Shown piece by piece: positions 20,801-20,982 of a stretch of DNA of 20,982 bases. The notes below the pieces were generated by a model. That model made no database searches and had not been told where the DNA came from. It was given only the letters and a program-made list of their open reading frames with translations. The stretch is from a virus. Position numbers and translations under genes: made by a program. The stretch covers positions 1-20,982 of the IMG/VR virus record IMGVR_UViG_3300010885_027767. The stretch is one strand, 5' to 3'. How positions within the stretch are numbered: the first letter of the stretch is position 1; the number at the start of each line of letters is the position of its first letter.

Positions 20801-20874
20801 AGCCCGTTAGCTCAAAGGTAGAGCACTCGACTGATAATCGAGCGACCAAGGATCGTTACCTTGACAGGCTACCA
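20801..20874 (+). tRNA. tRNA-Ile (GAU), atypical acceptor and T loop
   Basis: The anticodon loop CTGATAA in stem CTCGA/TCGAG gives GAU, D arm GCTC-AAAGGTA-GAGC is normal, and CCA is encoded. The acceptor AGCCCGT/ACAGGCT has a C-A mismatch at pair 5. The T loop reads ATCGTTA, losing T54 and A58, which are nearly universal. It may be decaying or need special handling. Confidence 0.85.
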
Positions 20875-20879
20875 AATAA

Positions 20880-20953
20880 GTATCTCTGGTGTAATGGCAG
20901 CACCGCGGTCTCCAAAACCGTCAGTCAAGGTTCGAGTCCTTGGAGGTACGCCA
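20880..20953 (+). tRNA. tRNA-Trp (CCA)
   Basis: GTATCTC pairs with GAGGTAC (one G-U), T arm CAAGG-TTCGAGT-CCTTG is canonical, and the 3' CCA is encoded. The anticodon loop CTCCAAA gives CCA, Trp. It lies 5 nt after tRNA-Ile. Confidence 0.95.
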
Positions 20954-20957
20954 GTTT

Positions 20958-20982
20958 AGCTCTTATAGTATAATGGCATTAC
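20958..20982 (+). tRNA. 5' part of a further tRNA, cut by the window edge
   Basis: AGCTCTT followed by an AT junction and AGTATAATGGCATTAC resembles an acceptor strand and D arm of a short-D-loop tRNA. Its spacing of 4 nt after tRNA-Trp fits the array. The anticodon lies outside the window, so its identity is unknown. Confidence 0.6.

Noticed and set aside
1-20982. CRISPR array, insertion sequence or integrase
   Set aside because: No regularly spaced repeats, no transposase- or recombinase-like frame, and no terminal inverted repeats were found.

Overview
The window reads as an accessory-rich part of a large tailed-phage genome, most likely a T4-like myovirus of an aquatic bacterium. The support is: tightly packed genes with many 4-nt ATGA junctions, a phage-type 5'-3' exonuclease, several small proteins of unknown function, T4 late-promoter-like motifs (one exact TATAAATA), and a tRNA array. 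A lipoprotein with a Cys followed by a run of six Gly is typical of Burkholderiales-type betaproteobacteria, so a freshwater betaproteobacterial host is a reasonable guess. A bacterial chromosome is less likely, but no capsid, tail or terminase gene is present to settle it.

Layout. (1) 1-3520: 3' end of folE (GTP cyclohydrolase I), a 7Fe ferredoxin translationally coupled to it, a P-loop sulfotransferase-like gene, a promoter and a secreted lipoprotein with a TIM-barrel glycosidase-like body, a HIT-family protein, and queD. (2) 3517-8268: a nearly unbroken coupled run of nucleotide-sugar and glycan genes (SDR, GT2-like transferase, sugar C-methyltransferase, cupin, short UDP-sugar dehydrogenase, extended SDR epimerase). 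(3) 8290-10519: queE under its own promoter, a small protein, and metK. (4) 10529-15803: small proteins of unknown function, two tandem SGNH-like proteins, a 5'-3' exonuclease, and an AT-rich twitch-type radical SAM gene. (5) 15777-18414: two minus-strand GT10-like proteins around a plus-strand ParB-like gene. (6) 18473-20982: a consensus sigma70 promoter, a pseudoknot-capable RNA with competing antiterminator and terminator helices, a 53-aa gene, and tRNAs Cys, Ser(UGA), Ser(GCU), Arg; then an AT-rich minus-strand two-gene cassette; then tRNAs Ile, Trp and the start of another at the edge.

How the genes may work together. FolE, QueD and QueE are the first three steps to 7-carboxy-7-deazaguanine (CDG). 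QueE is a radical SAM enzyme that needs SAM and an electron donor; the same window carries a SAM synthetase and a low-potential-type ferredoxin. None of the identifiable tRNAs here has a GUN anticodon, so the phage tRNAs in view cannot carry queuosine. The product is therefore more likely to serve DNA modification, or host tRNA, than these tRNAs. QueC and the transglycosylase DpdA are not in view. The sugar genes lie between queD and queE and could serve glycan, virion or base modification.

Most worth following up: the candidate RNA switch at 18508-18751; QueE with its third cluster cysteine displaced by about 40 residues; QueD with a substituted zinc site; queE apparently translated from a leaderless message; and the divergent palindromic promoter-like element at 16716-16731.
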